64,000 nt of DNA from Streptomyces piniterrae (GCF_005048155.1 NZ_SUMB01000011.1:186001-250000); one strand, 5' to 3'. Shown: positions 44,801 through 54,648, counted from the stretch's first letter. Notes: a model not told the origin generated them from the sequence alone. Numbers and translations are program-made.

Positions 44801-45394
44801 ATGTCTCTCGCCCTTGACGCCACCGCTCAGGACCTCCTCTTCCGCGAGGCCCAGACCGCCAACACGTTCACGGACGAGCCGGTCACCGATGAGCAGATCC
44901 AGGCCGTCTACGACCTGGTGAAGTACGCGCCGACCGCCTTCAACGGGTCGCCGCTGCGGATCACCCTGGTCCGCTCCGAGGAGGCCCGCCGGCGCCTGGT
45001 CACCCACGCCATGGGTGCCAACGGCCCGAAGACGCTGACCGCGCCGCTGACCGTCATCCTCTCCGCCGACCTGGACTTCCACGAGCAGCTGCCGCGACTC
45101 TTCCCGGCCATGCCGACCGTCAAGGACGCCTTCTTCTCCGAGCTCGCCGCCCGCGAGGCCTCCGGCACCCAGAACGCCACCCTGCAGGCCGGCTACTTCA
45201 TCGTCGGCATCCGCGCCGCCGGTCTGGCCGCCGGCCCGATGACCGGCTACGACTTCACCGGCATCGACAAGGAGTTCTTCGGCGACGGCAAGCAGAAGTC
45301 CTTCCTCGTCATCAACATCGGCAAGCCCGGCGCCGAGGCCTTCCACCCGCGCTCGCCGCGCCTGGAGTTCACCGAGGCCGCGACGACCGTCTGA
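44801..45394 (+). CDS. Nitroreductase-family oxidoreductase, malonic semialdehyde reductase (RutE/HadB) type
   Basis: FMN-dependent reductase, 197 aa, normal length for the RutE/HadB branch. Key segments: LLFREAQTANTFTDEPVTDE, LVKYAPTAFNGSPLRITLV (FMN-binding, with PTAFNGSP in place of PSSFNSQP), NATLQAGYFIVGIRAAGLAAGPMTG, FFGDGKQKSFLVINIGKPG. It may reduce malonic semialdehyde, quinones or nitro compounds; the true substrate is not set by sequence. Own promoter upstream and strong terminator downstream. Confidence 0.9.
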   Translation: MSLALDATAQDLLFREAQTANTFTDEPVTDEQIQAVYDLVKYAPTAFNGSPLRITLVRSEEARRRLVTHAMGANGPKTLTAPLTVILSADLDFHEQLPRLFPAMPTVKDAFFSELAAREASGTQNATLQAGYFIVGIRAAGLAAGPMTGYDFTGIDKEFFGDGKQKSFLVINIGKPGAEAFHPRSPRLEFTEAATTV

Positions 45395-45409
45395 GCCGGC
45401 CGTCGTACG

Positions 45410-45448
45410 ACGAGGCCGCCGCACCCCTCGCGGGTGCGGCGGCCTCGT
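45410..45448 (+). terminator. Terminator hairpin, perfect 17-bp stem
   Basis: Arms 45410-45426 and 45432-45448 are exact reverse complements with loop CTCGC, 15 bp after the reductase stop. Confidence 0.85.
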
Positions 45449-45542
45449 CCGTAGGCACGGAAGGTGTCCGTGAGCACGAGGGGTGTCCGTGAAAGCACGG
45501 GCACCTGAACGCCGGCACCCTCGGCCCTTCCCCCGTCCCGCT

Positions 45543-46088
45543 TCAGCCCTTCTTCGTCTCCAGCGAAGCGGCCAGCTCCGCGAGCCGGCCGAACGGCGCG
45601 GTACCGGTGACGACCGTGGTCACCCCCGGCTCCTCGCGCACCAGGGCGTTGTACGTGTCGCCCTTGTAGCGGTCCCACTTCTTGCTGGCGACGGCCTGCT
45701 TGCCCTCGACCTTCGCCGCGCCCAGCGTCACGTCCTTGACGAAGTCGCGCGCGGGAGCGTCGCTCTGCTCGACCGCCGCGTACTCCTGCTCCGGATCGAG
45801 CAGGCCCAGGTGCCAGGCGCCGCCCTTGCCGTCCTTGGTCGCCTTGTACGAGACGGAGGTGGCGCGCCAGCTCTTCGGCAGCCCCTTGGGCACGGCCACC
45901 GGGTACGGCGCCGCCCGCCGGGCCATGGTGGCCTCGAGCCGGTAGTCGACCGTCTGGACCGCGTTCTTCTCGGCGCTCCGGCTGTCGTCGTGCGGGATGA
46001 AGAAATAGATCGCACCGACGAGGACGCCGATCACCGCCAGGGACAGGACCATGTCCCGCACCGTCTGCCTGCCTCGCATACTTGCCAC
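45543..46088 (-). CDS. DUF4245 family membrane-anchored protein
   Basis: 181 aa from the GTG at 46088, with GGGGGA 9 nt upstream; an ATG at 46106 would add six residues. A short basic N-terminus (MRGRQTVRDM) leads into one membrane helix, VLSLAVIGVLVGAIYFFIP, then an extracytoplasmic domain with YPVAVPKGLPKSWRATSVSY and WHLGLLDPEQEYAAVEQSD. Actinobacterial family of unknown function. It lies between the reductase gene and glpX; the glpX-side gap is 389 bp. Confidence 0.85.
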   Translation of the reverse strand: MASMRGRQTVRDMVLSLAVIGVLVGAIYFFIPHDDSRSAEKNAVQTVDYRLEATMARRAAPYPVAVPKGLPKSWRATSVSYKATKDGKGGAWHLGLLDPEQEYAAVEQSDAPARDFVKDVTLGAAKVEGKQAVASKKWDRYKGDTYNALVREEPGVTTVVTGTAPFGRLAELAASLETKKG

Positions 46089-46477
46089 GCCCTTATCGTC
46101 CCCCATGCCCGCCGCGCCCCCGACGGAGCCCCCGGTGACGCCGGTCACCCGCGCCCCGGCGCCCGGCCGCAGGGCCCCACCGCGGCCCCCGCCCCGCCGG
46201 CCGTACGAAGCTCCCCGCCGGGCCTCGCAAGGATCTCGCCAAGCCTCGGCCAACGGCCCGTACGAGCCATTGTCAGCACCCGCCGCAACCTCCCCACCAG
46301 CGCATTCGCCCCCGTCAACAGCATTCTTTGACGCTGCTCATGCGAAGGCCCCCCTGCTCAATTTCGCGACGTACCGATACTGTGAAGGTCTGGGGGAGCA
46401 CCGCGCCCCCGACATTTCCCGGCCCCGCACAGCCACCCTCGTCCTTCCGGCCGTCGCCGTACAGAAAGGTGCGCTCG
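46089..46477. other. 389-bp divergent gap before glpX
   Basis: No gene seen. The half near the DUF4245 gene is very GC-rich. The half near glpX is more balanced and contains TTGACG (46329 area) and TACTGT (46378 area), too far apart to form one promoter. AAAGGTG precedes the glpX start. Confidence 0.5.
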
Positions 46478-47509
46478 ATGACCGAGCACCATCTTCCGTC
46501 CCCCCTTGAGGTCAGCCCCGAGGCCCCCGACCGCAACCTCGCCCTGGAGCTGGTCCGGGTGACCGAGGCCGGCGCCATGGCCTCGGGCCGCTGGGTGGGG
46601 CGGGGTGACAAGAACGGCGCGGACGGCGCGGCGGTCAAGGCCATGCGCGCTCTGATCCACACCGTGTCGATGAACGGCGTCGTGGTCATCGGGGAGGGCG
46701 AGAAGGACAACGCCCCGATGCTCTACAACGGCGAACGGGTCGGCGACGGCACCGGCGCCGAGTGCGATGTGGCCGTGGACCCCGTGGACGGCACCACCCT
46801 GACCGCCAAGGGCATGGCCAACGCGGTGTCCGTGATGGCCGTCGCCGAGCGCGGTTCGATGTTCGACCCGTCCGCCGTCTTCTACATGGACAAGCTCGCC
46901 ACCGGCCCCGAGGCCGCCGAGTTCGTCGACATCACCGCCCCGGTGGGCGTCAACATCCGCCGGATCGCCAAGGCGAAGAAGTCCGCCCCCGAGGACGTCA
47001 CCGTCGTCATCCTGGACCGGCCCCGCCACGACGGCCTGGTCAAGGAGGTCCGCGAGGCCGGCGCCCGGATCAAGTTCATCTCCGACGGCGATGTCGCCGG
47101 CGCGATCATGGCGGCCCGCGAGGGCACCGGCGTCGACCTGCTGCTCGGCATCGGCGGCACGCCCGAGGGCATCATCGCCGCCTGCGCCCTCAAGTGCATG
47201 GGCGGCACCATCCAGGCCAAGCTGTGGCCCAAGGACGACGAGGAGCGGCAGCGCGCCCTCGACGCCGGCCACGACCTGGACAAGGTCCTGGAGATCGACG
47301 ACCTGGTCCGCGGCGACAACGTCTTCTTCGTCGCCACCGGCATCACCGACGGCGAGCTGCTGCGCGGCGTGCGCTACCGCGCGGAGACCGCCTACACCCA
47401 GTCGCTCGTGATGCGCTCCAAGTCCGGCACCATCCGCCAGATCGACTCCGAGCACCGGCTCTCCAAGCTCCGCGCGTACAGCTCGGTGGACTTCGAGCGC
47501 CCGAGCTAG
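46478..47509 (+). CDS. glpX: Fructose-1,6-bisphosphatase class II
   Basis: Gluconeogenic enzyme releasing phosphate from fructose-1,6-bisphosphate, 343 aa, cytoplasmic, metal-dependent. Signature segments: VTEAGAMASGRWVGRGDKN, VVIGEGEKDNAPMLYNGE, AVDPVDGTTLTAKG (DPxDGT metal site) and LLLGIGGTPEGIIAACALKC. It is the only FBPase type in most actinobacteria, so probably essential for growth on gluconeogenic substrates such as glycerol (glpK lies 10 kb away). Followed by a terminator and a convergent WhiB-like gene. Confidence 0.96.
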   Translation: MTEHHLPSPLEVSPEAPDRNLALELVRVTEAGAMASGRWVGRGDKNGADGAAVKAMRALIHTVSMNGVVVIGEGEKDNAPMLYNGERVGDGTGAECDVAVDPVDGTTLTAKGMANAVSVMAVAERGSMFDPSAVFYMDKLATGPEAAEFVDITAPVGVNIRRIAKAKKSAPEDVTVVILDRPRHDGLVKEVREAGARIKFISDGDVAGAIMAAREGTGVDLLLGIGGTPEGIIAACALKCMGGTIQAKLWPKDDEERQRALDAGHDLDKVLEIDDLVRGDNVFFVATGITDGELLRGVRYRAETAYTQSLVMRSKSGTIRQIDSEHRLSKLRAYSSVDFERPS

Positions 47510-47544
47510 TCGGCGAGCACGACCTGGTCGACGAGCACGACACA

Positions 47545-47581
47545 CTTCGCCCCCGCCGGAGAACCTCCGGCGGGGGCGAAG
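47545..47581. terminator. Terminator between glpX and the wbl gene, perfect 16-bp stem
   Basis: Arms 47545-47560 and 47566-47581 exactly complementary, loop GAACC, between convergent genes. Confidence 0.85.
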
Positions 47582-47600
47582 CGGCCCATGTGTCCCGCGC

Positions 47601-47960
47601 TCAGCCCGCCGCGGGCATATGGGCGGCGCGCTGGAGCTCGGACTCCCGCCGTCGACGGCGGGCCAGCACGACCCGGCGCTCGGCGGCGGTCAGCCCGCCC
47701 CAGACGCCGTACGGCTCCGGCTGGAGCAGCGCATGCTCCCGGCACTCGACCATCACCGGGCAGCGGGCACACACCCGCTTGGCGGCCTCCTCCCTGGCCA
47801 GCCGAGCGGCGGTCGGCTCCTTGGACGGGGCGAAGAACAGCCCGGCTTCATCCCGGCGGCACACCGCCTCCGAATGCCAGGGGCCGGCCTCGTCGCGAGC
47901 GGTCAGTCGCTGGGACGGAACGACAGCGGCATCCTGCAGGGGCTGATGCGGTAGCAGCAC
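47601..47960 (-). CDS. WhiB-family iron-sulfur transcription factor (Wbl), WblI-like by position
   Basis: 119 aa from the GTG at 47960 (AGGAG upstream). The four cluster cysteines are C34, C64, C67 and C73 (CRRD...RVCARCPVMVEC), the C-Xn-C-X2-C-X5-C pattern that holds a 4Fe-4S cluster. The Wbl turn GVWGGLT is at 85-91, followed by a basic C-terminus (RRVVLARRRRRE) for DNA contact. A wbl gene beside glpX is also found in S. coelicolor (wblI, from memory). Wbl proteins usually act with the principal sigma factor in development or redox response; this one's targets are unknown. Confidence 0.9.
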   Translation of the reverse strand: MLLPHQPLQDAAVVPSQRLTARDEAGPWHSEAVCRRDEAGLFFAPSKEPTAARLAREEAAKRVCARCPVMVECREHALLQPEPYGVWGGLTAAERRVVLARRRRRESELQRAAHMPAAG

Positions 47961-48136
47961 GGTCTACTCCTGACGACGGCTTCGGCGAAGAAATCACCCT
48001 TGCCCGTCTCGCTGCGCACGGCTTTTCGCACCCCGCAGCCGTACGAGAGACGATGCACCAGCCCTACCCGCTGTACGCACGCTTATGCACACGGTGGCGA
48101 TCGAGGAATCACGCCGCACCACACCCCCTGCCCGTA

Positions 48137-48949
48137 CTACTCGCGGAAGGGCTCCAGGTGCTTCCGGCGCTCGCGCCGCTCCGCGCGCAGCCGGTGGCGC
48201 AGATCGTGGATCCAGGCGCCGCGCCTGGGCTTGGCCTCGACGCTGCTCAGTACGGCATAGCCGTTGACCTGGACCTGCGGGGCGTTGCCATCGGCCGCTT
48301 CGTTCGTCTCGACCTCGAAGGTGCCCAGCACACCGGAGCCGCTGCTGCACAGTGTGACGTTCTCCGGGACCCGGATCTCCACGCTGCCGAAGATCGACGT
48401 GACGTTGATCTGGATCTGCTGCTGCGGAAAGACCGCCTCGGACAGATCGATCTCCACGCTGCCGAAGACCGCGACGGCGTTGATCCGCGCCGGGACCCGC
48501 CAACGCCCCTTGCGGGACGCGGCGCTGAAGATCGCCACCAGATTCTGATCCGGGAGCGGGCCGCCGCTCGCGGACGCGTACGCACCGGGGCCGGCCTGCG
48601 GACGACCGCCGGCCGCCACGGGCAGATCCCGCACGACGGGCTCCAACTCCCCCATGGTCCTGGCCCGGTAGACCAGATCGATCCGCTCGGCATGCTCCTG
48701 CGGGTCCAGCCGGCCTTCCGCCAGCGCCTCCCGGAGTATCTCGGCGACCCGGTCTCGGTCGGCGTCGGATGCGCGAAGGGCGGCTTCGGCGGGCGGGCCG
48801 GAGGCGGCCTCGGCCCGCTCCACGGCCTCGGCCCGCTCCACGATCTTCGTCAGATCCGCTGTCCTGGCCGGCCCCATCGGTGGGTCCGCCGGTGGGTCCA
48901 TCGGCTTCGGGGAACGCCGCCCCCGGTCATCTGCTTCTGCTGCGTCCAC
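48137..48949 (-). CDS. DUF1707 protein with LiaF-like C-terminal domain
   Basis: 270 aa from the GTG at 48949, supported by a -10 box 6 nt upstream; an ATG at 48901 is the alternative. The DUF1707 core is LRASDADRDRVAEILREALA then EGRLDPQEHAERIDLVYRAR. The C-terminal half has beta-rich repeats INAVAVFGSVEIDLSEAVFP and VTSIFGSVEIRVPENVTL, as in LiaF/cell-wall-stress response proteins. No membrane helix is evident, so it is probably soluble. Role unknown; an envelope-stress link is inferred from LiaF. Confidence 0.84.
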   Translation of the reverse strand: MDAAEADDRGRRSPKPMDPPADPPMGPARTADLTKIVERAEAVERAEAASGPPAEAALRASDADRDRVAEILREALAEGRLDPQEHAERIDLVYRARTMGELEPVVRDLPVAAGGRPQAGPGAYASASGGPLPDQNLVAIFSAASRKGRWRVPARINAVAVFGSVEIDLSEAVFPQQQIQINVTSIFGSVEIRVPENVTLCSSGSGVLGTFEVETNEAADGNAPQVQVNGYAVLSSVEAKPRRGAWIHDLRHRLRAERRERRKHLEPFRE

Positions 48950-48955
48950 ATCGAC

Positions 48956-48961
48956 AGCGTA
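48956..48961 (-). promoter_or_regulatory. -10 box TACGCT, leaderless start of DUF1707 gene
   Basis: Minus-strand TANNNT hexamer with 6 nt to the GTG (start at 48949). Confidence 0.45.
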
Positions 48962-49104
48962 GCTAAACGCGATAGATCGCGATAGTGAGACGCGGCGGGA
49001 ACTGAGCCTTACCTCACACCGGCACCGCGACACCAGGGTTCTACGCTGTTCAGGCGCTGCCGTTGATGTCAGCCGAAGCCACCGTCGAGTGAGGATTGGC
49101 CGTA

Positions 49105-50802
<1,698 letters not shown>

Positions 50803-50825
50803 CACTCCGCCAGAGCCTGTACGTG

Positions 50826-50851
50826 GAGCCCCCGGCAACCGCCGGGGGCTC
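50826..50851 (+). terminator. Terminator hairpin after class I fumarase
   Basis: Perfect 11-bp arms GAGCCCCCGGC (50826-50836) and its complement (50841-50851), 4-nt loop. Confidence 0.8.
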
Positions 50852-50875
50852 TGTGGCGACTCCGGCCCTTGGGCT

Positions 50876-51094
50876 TCACGCCGCCTGCGCGGACGGCGGC
50901 TGACCGCGCCGGGCCTGCCGAATGCGCTGGACGAGCATGCGGGTGACGGAGTTGAGGGTCGGGCCGATGCAGTACGAAGCTGCGAACGAGGCGTCCGCGG
51001 AAGGGATCTGCGAAGGCTCCATCTGGGACGTCGCGTACTCCGACTTCCACTCGGTGTGGCTGTCGATGGCATCCGCCTGGTTCGGAGTGGCCAC
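50876..51094 (-). CDS. Possible small protein divergent from the XRE regulator gene
   Basis: 72 aa from a GTG at 51094. The sequence, EWKSEYATSQMEPSQIPSAD followed by ASFAASYCIGPTLNSVTRML and a basic tail, looks protein-like, and its composition is unlike a shadow frame. It fills the space between the fumarase terminator and the XRE gene promoter. No family recognised and no clear ribosome-binding site. Small genes divergent from XRE-DUF397 pairs are common in Streptomyces, which is the main support. Confidence 0.42.
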   Translation of the reverse strand: MATPNQADAIDSHTEWKSEYATSQMEPSQIPSADASFAASYCIGPTLNSVTRMLVQRIRQARRGQPPSAQAA

Positions 51095-51200
51095 GATGAC
51101 GGGGTGGTGGCCGTCTGTGCCCTCAGAGTTGCTCTGCGCTGGATACGATCGACAGAGTGTTGCGGTCCCAGCTCATTCACGGGACTCGGAGGGGATGCCG

Positions 51201-52052
51201 ATGATGTTCCAGCCGCATGAACTCTCACCGGACCGCTCGGCGCGCGATCTGTTCGGCGCCAGGCTCCGGCACCACCGCGAGAAGGCGGGGATGTCGCTGA
51301 GACGGCTGTCCGAGGTCCTCAACTACAGCAAATCCCAACTCGCGCGGATCGAGAGGGCGGAGTCGCTGCCGTACGACGACCTGCCACAGAAGCTGGACGC
51401 CTGCTTCGGGACGGAGGGGCTCTTCGCATCCCTGAACGAGGTCGCGAAGAAGGAGCCGTTTCCCGGCAAGTACCGCCGCGTAATCGAGATCGAAAGCCGG
51501 GCGACCGTCATCGAGCAGTACATGAGTGCCACCGCGCCTGGCCTGCTCCAGACGCCGGAGTACGCGGAACGGTTGATGCGCGTCGTACAACCACATGCGC
51601 CACAAGCGGAGATCGAGGCGATGGTGAAGGCGCGGATCGACCGTCAGGTCAGGTTGAGCGCCCCCAAACCACCGCGCTACTGGTGCATCCTCGACGAGGC
51701 GGTATTGCACCGTCCAGTGGGTGGACCGCAAGTGATGCGCCAACAGTTGCTGTCCCTGTTGGAATCTGGGACAGCGTCCCACGTGACTGTGCAGGTCCTG
51801 CCGTACGCCGTGGGCGAGCATCCAGAGATCTCGGGTGGTTCGCTGACTCTCTACACCATGCCGGACCAACCACTGGTGGCCTACGAAGAAGGCAGCCGGT
51901 CCAGCACGATAGTGGAAGACCGGGACAGCGTCGCCAAGCGCCGGGAGTCCTACGATCTGCTCAGGGCCCACGCCCTCTCGCCTCCCGAATCCGAGGCGAT
52001 GATTCGAGCAGCAATGGAGGACTGGACGCCATGCGGACCAACCCAGACCTGA
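51201..52052 (+). CDS. XRE-family regulator with DUF5753 domain
   Basis: 283 aa from the ATG at 51201 (GGAGGGG 7 nt upstream; another ATG at 51195 sits too close to that site). The N-terminal helix-turn-helix is ARLRHHREKAGMSLRRLSEV then LNYSKSQLARIERAE (residues about 18-52). DUF5753 follows (about 90-270) with the typical LLQTPEYAERLM, YWCILDEAVLHRPVGG and VQVLPYAVGEHP. WhiJ of S. coelicolor has this architecture and acts with a small DUF397 protein in developmental control. The DUF397 partner gene overlaps its 3' end by 22 bp. Confidence 0.9.
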   Translation: MMFQPHELSPDRSARDLFGARLRHHREKAGMSLRRLSEVLNYSKSQLARIERAESLPYDDLPQKLDACFGTEGLFASLNEVAKKEPFPGKYRRVIEIESRATVIEQYMSATAPGLLQTPEYAERLMRVVQPHAPQAEIEAMVKARIDRQVRLSAPKPPRYWCILDEAVLHRPVGGPQVMRQQLLSLLESGTASHVTVQVLPYAVGEHPEISGGSLTLYTMPDQPLVAYEEGSRSSTIVEDRDSVAKRRESYDLLRAHALSPPESEAMIRAAMEDWTPCGPTQT

Positions 52053-52249
52053 GCACTGCCCGCTGGCGCAAGAGCAGCTACAGCAACGGCGAGGGGGGCG
52101 AGTGTGTCGAGGTCGCCGACGGCTACCCCCGCCTCGTCCCCGTACGTGACTCCAAAGACCCGCACAGGCCTGCCCTGCTCATACCCGGCGAAGCCTGGAG
52201 CACGTTCATAGCGAGCCTGAAGGCCGGCGGCCCCCCGGCCAGCGGCTGA
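52031..52249 (+). CDS. DUF397 small protein
   Basis: 72 aa, ATG inside the last codons of the XRE gene (22-bp overlap), so expression is probably coupled. The family signature is clear: ARWRKSSYSNGEGGECVEVA, VPVRDSKDP and a terminal PGEAWSTFIASLKAG. In studied Streptomyces pairs the DUF397 protein binds the XRE protein and relieves or modifies its activity, resembling an antidote-type arrangement. Here the pair is isolated between two fumarase genes. Confidence 0.92.
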   Translation: MRTNPDLSTARWRKSSYSNGEGGECVEVADGYPRLVPVRDSKDPHRPALLIPGEAWSTFIASLKAGGPPASG

Positions 52250-52292
52250 ACACACAACGGCGCCGGCCTCTGCGGGCGCTAGCCTCGTGTGT

Positions 52293-52463
52293 CTACCCTC
52301 GCGCGCTGTCCAGCGCTGCGATGCATTTGCCAGTGGTGCCGTGCTCGGGGCCGAGGGTCCTCAGGGCATCGGCATGCGCCCGCTCTGCCAGCTGAGCCGC
52401 TTCGGCTTCGGCGCCGCTGAGGCTCAGCAGCCGCGCGAGGTCGTGCGGACAGGCGAGGCCCGG
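52293..52463 (-). pseudogene. C-terminal fragment of a tetratricopeptide-repeat protein gene
   Basis: One minus-strand frame reads CPHDLARLLSLSGAEAEAAQ, LAERAHADALRTLGPEHGTT, GKCIAALDSARG and a stop at 52293. This is the ending of Streptomyces TPR proteins (..ALRTLGPEHP.T...L..L). The frame is closed upstream by a stop inside the hairpin at 52457-52480 and has no start codon, so about 50 residues of a once much larger gene remain. Too short and broken to be functional. Confidence 0.6.
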
Positions 52464-52480
52464 CTCTCAGGAGCCGGGCC
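52457..52480. terminator. Hairpin beside the TPR fragment
   Basis: GGCCCGGCTC (52457-52466), loop TCAG, GAGCCGGGCC (52471-52480), perfect 10-bp stem. It may terminate the XRE-DUF397 transcript. Confidence 0.55.
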
Positions 52481-52559
52481 CTCGTCCGTACGTGTGTCGC
52501 TCGGTGAGCCAGTGCCCGCATTCGGGAACAGAATCGCGGCGTCCGGTACTGAAACAGAT

Positions 52560-53987
52560 ATGAGCGACAACAACGACTTCGACAGCCACGGTCCCAGCGA
52601 CACCCCCGCCTTCCGCATCGAGCACGACTCCATGGGCGAGGTGCGGGTCCCCGCGCGCGCGAAGTGGCGGGCGCAGACCCAACGCGCGGTGGAGAACTTT
52701 CCGATCTCGGGGCAGCGGCTGGAGCGGGCGCATATCGAGGCGCTGGCGCGGATCAAGGCCGCGGCGGCCAAGGTGAACGCCGAGCTGGGGGTGCTCGACG
52801 CGGAGGTGGCGGGGGCGATCCAGGAGGCGGCCGGTGAGGTGGCCGAGGGGCGCTGGGACGAGCACTTCCCGGTGGACGTGTTCCAGACGGGATCCGGCAC
52901 GTCGTCGAATATGAATACGAATGAGGTCATCGCGACGCTGGCGGGCGAGCGGCTGGGGCGGGACGTCCATCCCAACGACCATGTGAATGCCAGTCAGTCG
53001 TCCAACGATGTCTTCCCGTCCTCCATCCACATCGCGGCGACGGCGGCCGTCACCCGTGATCTGATTCCGGCGCTGGAACATCTCGCGGCCTCTCTGGAGC
53101 GTAAGGCGGCGGAATTCGCGGAGGTGGTGAAGTCGGGGCGGACGCATTTGATGGATGCGACGCCGGTGACGCTGGGTCAGGAGTTCGGGGGATATGCGGC
53201 GCAGGTGCGGTACGGCGTGGAGCGGTTGCGGGCGTCGTTGCCGCGGCTGGCCGAACTGCCGTTGGGCGGGACGGCGGTGGGCACCGGAATCAATACTCCG
53301 CCCGGTTTTTCGGCGGCGGTGATCGAGGAGGTGGCGCGGGCTACGGGGCTGCCGCTCACGGAGGCCCGCGACCATTTCGAGGCGCAGGGCGCGCGGGACG
53401 GGATTGTGGAGATCAGCGGCCAGTTGCGCACCATTGGGGTGGGGCTGACGAAGATTTCCAATGATCTGCGGTGGATGGCTTCCGGGCCGCGGACCGGGCT
53501 TGCCGAGATTGCGCTGCCGGATCTTCAGCCGGGTTCGTCGATCATGCCGGGGAAAGTGAATCCGGTGATTCCGGAGGCGGTACTGATGGTGGCGGCGCAG
53601 GTCACCGGGAATGACGCCACGGTCGCGGCGGCCGGCGCGTCCGGGAACTTCGAGTTGAATGTGATGCTGCCGGTGATCGCCAGGAACGTACTGGAATCGG
53701 TGCGGCTGCTGGCGAATGTCTCGCGATTGCTGGCGGACCGGACGATCGACGGGATCACCGCGAATGCGGAGCGGGCACGGGAGTACGCGGAGTCCTCGCC
53801 GTCGGTGGTGACGCCGCTGAACAAATACCTCGGGTACGAGGAGGCGGCGAAGGTCGCGAAGAAGTCGCTGGCGGAGCGGAAGACGATTCGTCAGGTGGTC
53901 ATCGAGGGGGGATATGTCGAGCGCGGGCTGCTGAGCGAGGAGGAACTCGACCGGGCGCTGGATGTGTTGCGGATGACGCATCCCTAG
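52560..53987 (+). CDS. fumC: Fumarate hydratase class II
   Basis: Cofactor-free, oxygen-stable fumarase, 475 aa from the ATG at 52560. FRIEHDSMGEVRVP is the typical start. Key segments: FQTGSGTSSNMNTNEV, NDHVNASQSSNDVFPSSIHI, KSGRTHLMDATPVTLGQEF and the superfamily signature SSIMPGKVNPVIPEA. The N-terminus is normal length. Having both an iron-dependent and an iron-independent fumarase would let the TCA cycle tolerate oxidative stress or iron limitation. There is no clear Shine-Dalgarno. Codon use in the 3' half is slightly less GC-rich than neighbouring genes. Confidence 0.95.
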   Translation: MSDNNDFDSHGPSDTPAFRIEHDSMGEVRVPARAKWRAQTQRAVENFPISGQRLERAHIEALARIKAAAAKVNAELGVLDAEVAGAIQEAAGEVAEGRWDEHFPVDVFQTGSGTSSNMNTNEVIATLAGERLGRDVHPNDHVNASQSSNDVFPSSIHIAATAAVTRDLIPALEHLAASLERKAAEFAEVVKSGRTHLMDATPVTLGQEFGGYAAQVRYGVERLRASLPRLAELPLGGTAVGTGINTPPGFSAAVIEEVARATGLPLTEARDHFEAQGARDGIVEISGQLRTIGVGLTKISNDLRWMASGPRTGLAEIALPDLQPGSSIMPGKVNPVIPEAVLMVAAQVTGNDATVAAAGASGNFELNVMLPVIARNVLESVRLLANVSRLLADRTIDGITANAERAREYAESSPSVVTPLNKYLGYEEAAKVAKKSLAERKTIRQVVIEGGYVERGLLSEEELDRALDVLRMTHP

Positions 53988-54022
53988 GGTGGGATCCCGG
54001 GGGGCGTACCCCCGGGGTCGGA

Positions 54023-54084
54023 CCCCTAGGGGTTGGTCGAACAAAACCCTTAGGGGTTGCGAGGTCCCCTTGCAGGCCACAACG
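54023..54084. repeat. Dispersed intergenic repeat with CCCCTAGGGG palindromes, copy 2 (inverted)
   Basis: Reads CCCCTAGGGG, TTGGTCGAACAA, AACCCTTAGGGG, TTGCGAGG, a short GC block and GGCCACAACG. Its reverse complement matches 6661-6730 part by part. It begins 36 bp after the fumC stop. One of its palindromes has decayed (CCCTTAGGGG). Confidence 0.75.
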
Positions 54085-54121
54085 TGGGGGCGGTGGGCAG
54101 TATTCCCGGCGTTCCCGGGGT

Positions 54122-54180
54122 GCGCGGGGTGCGCGGGGTGCGCGGGGTGCGCGGGGTGCGCGGGGTGCGCGGGGTGCGCG
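54122..54180. repeat. 9-bp tandem repeat GCGCGGGGT
   Basis: Six exact consecutive copies plus a partial seventh. Confidence 0.9.
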
Positions 54181-54428
54181 AATGGGATCCGCCGGGATAC
54201 GCAACGGCTTCGGCCCAGGGTGGGCAATTGCCTTCGGCCTCGGGGTGCGCAAACAGCTTCGGCCCCGGGGGCCCAATGAGGATCGGCCCCGGCGTGCGCG
54301 AACGGGATCGGCCGGGGTGCGCAACCGGCTTCGGCCCCGGGATCCGGGAATGGCTTCGGCCTCAGGGTGCGCAATGGGGACCGGCCCCGGGGTGCGCGCA
54401 TGGGGCCGGCCGCCCCGGCGGGGCGAGG
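54181..54428. repeat. Degenerate tandem array of CGGCTTCGGCCCC units
   Basis: At least six related units of 25-40 bp, each with GTGCGCAA (or a variant) followed by GGCTTCGGCC and a G-run. Divergence between units suggests it is older than the flanking arrays. Confidence 0.6.
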
Positions 54429-54563
54429 GGATCGGCCGACCCGGCGGGCGCGAAGGGGCCGGCCAGCCCGGCGGACGCAAAGGGACCGGCCGACCCGGCG
54501 GACGCAAAAGGACCGGCCAGCCCGGCGGACGCAAAAGGACCGGCCGGTCCGGCGGGCGCAAGG
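54429..54563. repeat. 27-bp tandem repeat, five units
   Basis: Units start at 54429, 54456, 54483, 54510 and 54537. The consensus is GGACCGGCC, then AGCCCGGCGGACGCAAAA. The inner units differ at one to four positions; the outer ones are more diverged. There is no spacer, so it is not a CRISPR array. Confidence 0.9.
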
Positions 54564-54642
54564 GGATCGCCCCCCGGTTGCGAATGACGGCTTCGTGAAC
54601 GGCGGTGCGGCTCAGGTCACGGCGGGTGTAACGCCGCGCCCC

Positions 54643-54648
54643 TAGGAT
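54643..54648 (+). promoter_or_regulatory. -10 box TAGGAT, leaderless start of DUF402 gene
   Basis: TANNNT hexamer 6 nt before the ATG at 54655; no Shine-Dalgarno. Confidence 0.5.

Noticed and set aside
45410..45448. Strong hairpin considered as a riboswitch part
   Set aside because: Simple perfect stem right after a stop codon; fits a terminator, with no conserved riboswitch core.
50922..51200. N-terminal extension of the XRE regulator by about 93 residues
   Set aside because: The helix-turn-helix starts just after the ATG at 51201, which has its own ribosome-binding site; the extension crosses a probable promoter.
54429..54563. Possible CRISPR array (27-bp units)
   Set aside because: Units are directly adjacent without unique spacers, and no cas genes are present.
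54057..54587. Collagen-like GVRGVRG... and PADPADAKG... protein
   Set aside because: It is produced by tandem repeats whose lengths are multiples of three; there is no ribosome-binding site, and all frames stay open through the repeats.
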